Origin: Bacteroidales bacterium
Lineage (GTDB): Bacteria; Bacteroidota; Bacteroidia; Bacteroidales; WCHB1-69
Length of the DNA: 17,507 nt
Direction of reading: 5' to 3'
NCBI GenBank assembly: GCA_016285615.1
Contig: JAEERB010000043.1
Location: 1-17,507, forward strand
Shown here: in pieces, positions 14,872-17,507 of the stretch
Layout: every line of letters starts with the position of its first letter
How positions within the stretch are numbered: position 1 is the first letter of the stretch
Notes under the pieces: generated by a model
The model's input: only the letters and a program-made list of their open reading frames with translations
Told to the model about the DNA's origin: nothing
Database searches by the model: none
Position numbers and translations under genes: made by a program

Positions 14872-17507
14872 TTAATCTCGAAGGCATCGCACTGAGTAGG
14901 CGAAAGCGTGCCCATTGAGGCTATTTGCACGATACACATCAGTCCTAGTGCGAAGGAGACGGCGATAATAGAACGTATCGCCGTAGACGCCGAATGCGGT
15001 GGCGCTCCAGAAATAGGCACCGCGGCCGACATTATAGAAACTATCTTTGAAGGAGTCATATTCGTAGTAGGCAGCGGGCATTGCATCAAAGCAGGTGGAA
15101 TTAAGCGCACCACTAGCATCGTTGCCCACGGTACAACTATTATCGTCCGTCATCCACCCTGTAGAGGAAGCCAACGCCTTCGCTATATTAGTTTTGTTCC
15201 CATTGCACAAATATTGGCTCTGGCTGCTCACATAATCGGTCAACTGTGTCCACTCGGCATCGCTTGGCACATGCCAGCCCGTAGGACAAATGCCCTGAAC
15301 GCCGCTCGGATTAGCGCTACTGGATGAACTCTTACGCATTACCGCCTTCAAGTTATAGAGATAGCCATAATCAGAAACATTTGTAAGATCATTGTTAGGA
15401 TAGTAACGAAAAGGCTTAGAGAGGGAACTTGAACCATAGCCATCGTACAATGATATGGTGGAACCATCAGCATATTTAGTGGTTTTTAGGTTCTCCCGCA
15501 TCCAACATTGTGTTCCTATTTGTACTGTATTGTATGAATTACCATCCACATCAGTTACGGTGGGTGTATCTGCACAAGAAGGATTCAATGTGGTGAAACT
15601 CACCTCTTGCCCATAATTCGTCCCAAATTTATTAGTAGCGTATGCTCGAACATAATAGGTGGTAGCAGCGGTAAGCCCTGTCAAAAAGCTAGTAAAGCCA
15701 CCTATTTCCGCCCCATCAACAGTGTGGCTATCAGCAATAGTAGGATTAGATGAAGTGCTCCAACATACTCCATGAGCCGTAACAGTATCAGCTCCGTTAG
15801 AGGAGACCTCGCCACCACAAGTAGCAGACAAATCAGCTATATTTCTTGCATCCTTAGTAAATACAATAGGCAAGCCTACTGTTTCAAACATCATCTCTTC
15901 ACCATACGCAACACCAGCACTATTGATAGCGTATGCTCGAACAAAATAAGTTGTAACAGCGCTTAAATCTGTCAAATTACTCGTAAAAGCACCCGTTCCG
16001 TCACCGTCAGTGGTGTGGTTATCAGCAATTGTAGGATATCGCATAGTGCTCCAGCAGACTCCTCTTGCCGTAACAGCAGGTCCTCCTCCATCTGAAACAT
16101 CACCTCCACATGTGGCAGTGAAATAGTCAATATTACTAACAACTGACGTAGTTACAGTAGGCAACACCGTACCTTTTACACAACGCACAGAGCATCCATA
16201 GAATTTCTTCGGGTGAGTATTTTGGCTCACATGGGCTTCGGAATATAAAAGCCCTCTATAAGATGCATAGTCTCCACTTCCAGTAGAACTCCAAAAGTCA
16301 ACCGATCTACTTTCACCCACATAACCATCAAACCAATAATAATCAAACTTACCCACTGGCAATGCATCAAAGCCCGTGGCATTGTTCCTATCCGGATCGT
16401 TACCTATTGCACATGGACGACTAGATGTGTGTCTAAAACTAGTAGATGCTAAAGCCTTCGCTATTTGGGTTTTGAAAGTATCGCATAAATATTGGCTCTG
16501 GCTACCCACATAATCAATAAGTTGCGTCCACTCAGCGTCGCTCGGCATATGCCAACCATTGGGGCAAATGCCCTGCACACCGCTAGGATTGGCATTACTA
16601 GAAGAACTATTACGCATCACTGCCTTCCAGTTATAGAACAAACCTGTTTTAGGTTCCCTAGTTCCCCACCAATATGCAACAGTTTGGGACAATGAACTAC
16701 TATTCCCTTGTTCAATAGATGTACCATCGGCATACCTTGTGGTTTTTAGGTTTTCCCTCATCCAACACTGTTCACCAATTTGAATGGTTTTGTATGAGTT
16801 ACCGTCGTAATCTGTTACAATACCACAATTTAAAAAATCAGTCTTAAATTCAACTTGCGCTCCATAGGAAGTACCCATACTATTGGTGGCATAGGCACGA
16901 ACATAATAGGTGGTTTGTTCTTCCAAATTCAATAACTTTCTATCGAATGAGCCTTCACCAATGCCATCAATAGAGAGACTGTCAACAATTGTGGGATTGG
17001 GTAAAGTGCTCCAACATATTCCGCGAGCCGTAACATCTTTACCTCCATCAGAAATCACATTACCACCACATAAGGCGGACCTATCTGTAACATCTTTTAC
17101 TTCATTCGTAGTGACCACAGGTAAGCCTATTGTTTTAAACATCTTCTCTTCCCCATACATTATTCCAACTTCGTTGGTAGCATATGCACGAACATAGTAG
17201 GTAGTACCTTGGGAAAGGCCTGTTAAACTGCTAGTGAAACGGCCTGTACCACTTCCATCTGTAGTATAACTATCCGCAATAGTTGGATTTTGCGAGGTGC
17301 TCCAGCAAACGCCACGGACCGTTACGGGCACATTCCCATCAGAGGTAACATCTCCGCCACAAACAGCACTGGTATCGGTAATGTCGCTCACTTCAGAGGT
17401 CTGTACCGTAGGATAAGAAATTGCAGTCTCATCAAAATCAATTGTAATTAATTCAGAAATCGACAATTTTTTCTCCACCATCTTGGAGCACTCATCCCCG
17501 TTAATAG
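14872..17507 (-). CDS. Large FISUMP protein with four Fn3-like repeats and two FISUMP domains (5' end outside the window)
   Basis: The frame is open to the right edge. The ATG at 17481 is internal: the bases before it encode INGDECSK, and this plus the next residues aligns with INGTESAS...VRKEQLVSETIVLDF (about 208-231) of the FISUMP protein at 5097-7787. About 200 N-terminal residues, probably a signal peptide and sorting-like module, are therefore missing. Counting from the internal Met, Fn3-like repeats lie at about 24-116 and 121-213, a FISUMP domain at 218-437, two more Fn3-like repeats at 441-535 and 538-631, and a second FISUMP domain at 636-869. Each Fn3-like repeat has the C-GG...GVCW/GICW cysteine pair. 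The FISUMP domains show QCWMRENLKTT, GVQGICP-GWH and the final SVRCLRD. It probably acts at the cell surface; the ligand is unknown. Parts are more AT-rich than the other FISUMP genes. Confidence 0.87.
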   Translation of the reverse strand, partial: INGDECSKMVEKKLSISELITIDFDETAISYPTVQTSEVSDITDTSAVCGGDVTSDGNVPVTVRGVCWSTSQNPTIADSYTTDGSGTGRFTSSLTGLSQGTTYYVRAYATNEVGIMYGEEKMFKTIGLPVVTTNEVKDVTDRSALCGGNVISDGGKDVTARGICWSTLPNPTIVDSLSIDGIGEGSFDRKLLNLEEQTTYYVRAYATNSMGTSYGAQVEFKTDFLNCGIVTDYDGNSYKTIQIGEQCWMRENLKTTRYADGTSIEQGNSSSLSQTVAYWWGTREPKTGLFYNWKAVMRNSSSSNANPSGVQGICPNGWHMPSDAEWTQLIDYVGSQSQYLCDTFKTQIAKALASTSFRHTSSRPCAIGNDPDRNNATGFDALPVGKFDYYWFDGYVGESRSVDFWSSTGSGDYASYRGLLYSEAHVSQNTHPKKFYGCSVRCVKGTVLPTVTTSVVSNIDYFTATCGGDVSDGGGPAVTARGVCWSTMRYPTIADNHTTDGDGTGAFTSNLTDLSAVTTYFVRAYAINSAGVAYGEEMMFETVGLPIVFTKDARNIADLSATCGGEVSSNGADTVTAHGVCWSTSSNPTIADSHTVDGAEIGGFTSFLTGLTAATTYYVRAYATNKFGTNYGQEVSFTTLNPSCADTPTVTDVDGNSYNTVQIGTQCWMRENLKTTKYADGSTISLYDGYGSSSLSKPFRYYPNNDLTNVSDYGYLYNLKAVMRKSSSSSANPSGVQGICPTGWHVPSDAEWTQLTDYVSSQSQYLCNGNKTNIAKALASSTGWMTDDNSCTVGNDASGALNSTCFDAMPAAYYEYDSFKDSFYNVGRGAYFWSATAFGVYGDTFYYRRLLRTRTDVYRANSLNGHAFAYSVRCLRD
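16886..16911 (-). repeat. 26-nt exact repeat within an Fn3-like unit (mate at 6544-6569)
   Basis: This is the second copy of the 26-nt exact match, in the same orientation and about 10.3 kb from its mate. It encodes the strand-turn segment TTYYVRAYAT of the second Fn3-like repeat of this gene. Confidence 0.75.

Overview
The window looks like chromosomal DNA from an uncultured gut- or rumen-type Bacteroidales (Bacteroidota). The evidence is the TAnnTTTG-type promoters, A/T-rich leaders without clear Shine-Dalgarno sites, several FISUMP-domain (TIGR02145-type) surface proteins with Fn3-like repeats, a T9SS-sorting-like module, a Bacteroidota-type lipoprotein signal, and the AATTGATAATGTACAAT-like intergenic repeats. 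The genus cannot be fixed from this sequence alone.

Layout from left to right. (1) 1-7826 is a minus-strand block. In transcription order it holds an 896-aa secreted FISUMP protein (7787-5097), two tandem paralogous GH2 beta-mannosidase-like glycosidases (5060-2661 and 2554-167), and the start of a YitT-family membrane protein (154 to beyond the left edge). Gaps are 36, 106 and 12 nt, and a TATATTTG promoter element lies just upstream of the first gene. (2) 7829-9503 is a second minus-strand unit: folP (dihydropteroate synthase, 9477-8674), then a small FISUMP lipoprotein (8644-7880), ending in an intrinsic terminator that abuts the promoter of block 1. (3) 9478-9569 is a compact divergent promoter region. 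It drives folP leftward and, rightward, a 1492-aa secreted protein of unknown function (9570-14048). (4) 14049-14101 is a short convergent gap with an AATTGATA/TATCAATT palindrome. (5) 14102-17507 is minus strand again: a 239-aa orphan that resembles the uracil-DNA-glycosylase fold, preceded by a second large FISUMP protein cut by the right edge of the window.

How the genes may work together. The FISUMP/Fn3 proteins are probably envelope or surface proteins, and one of them heads an apparent operon with two exported beta-mannosidase-like enzymes. A glycan-binding plus glycan-trimming role is a reasonable inference, but no SusC/SusD pair or regulator is visible, so this is not a standard polysaccharide utilisation locus. 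folP and YitT appear to be housekeeping genes. The 1492-aa protein and the 239-aa protein are the least explained genes. No tRNA, rRNA, CRISPR array, insertion sequence, reverse transcriptase or phage gene was seen, and there is no gene-free stretch longer than about 110 bases.
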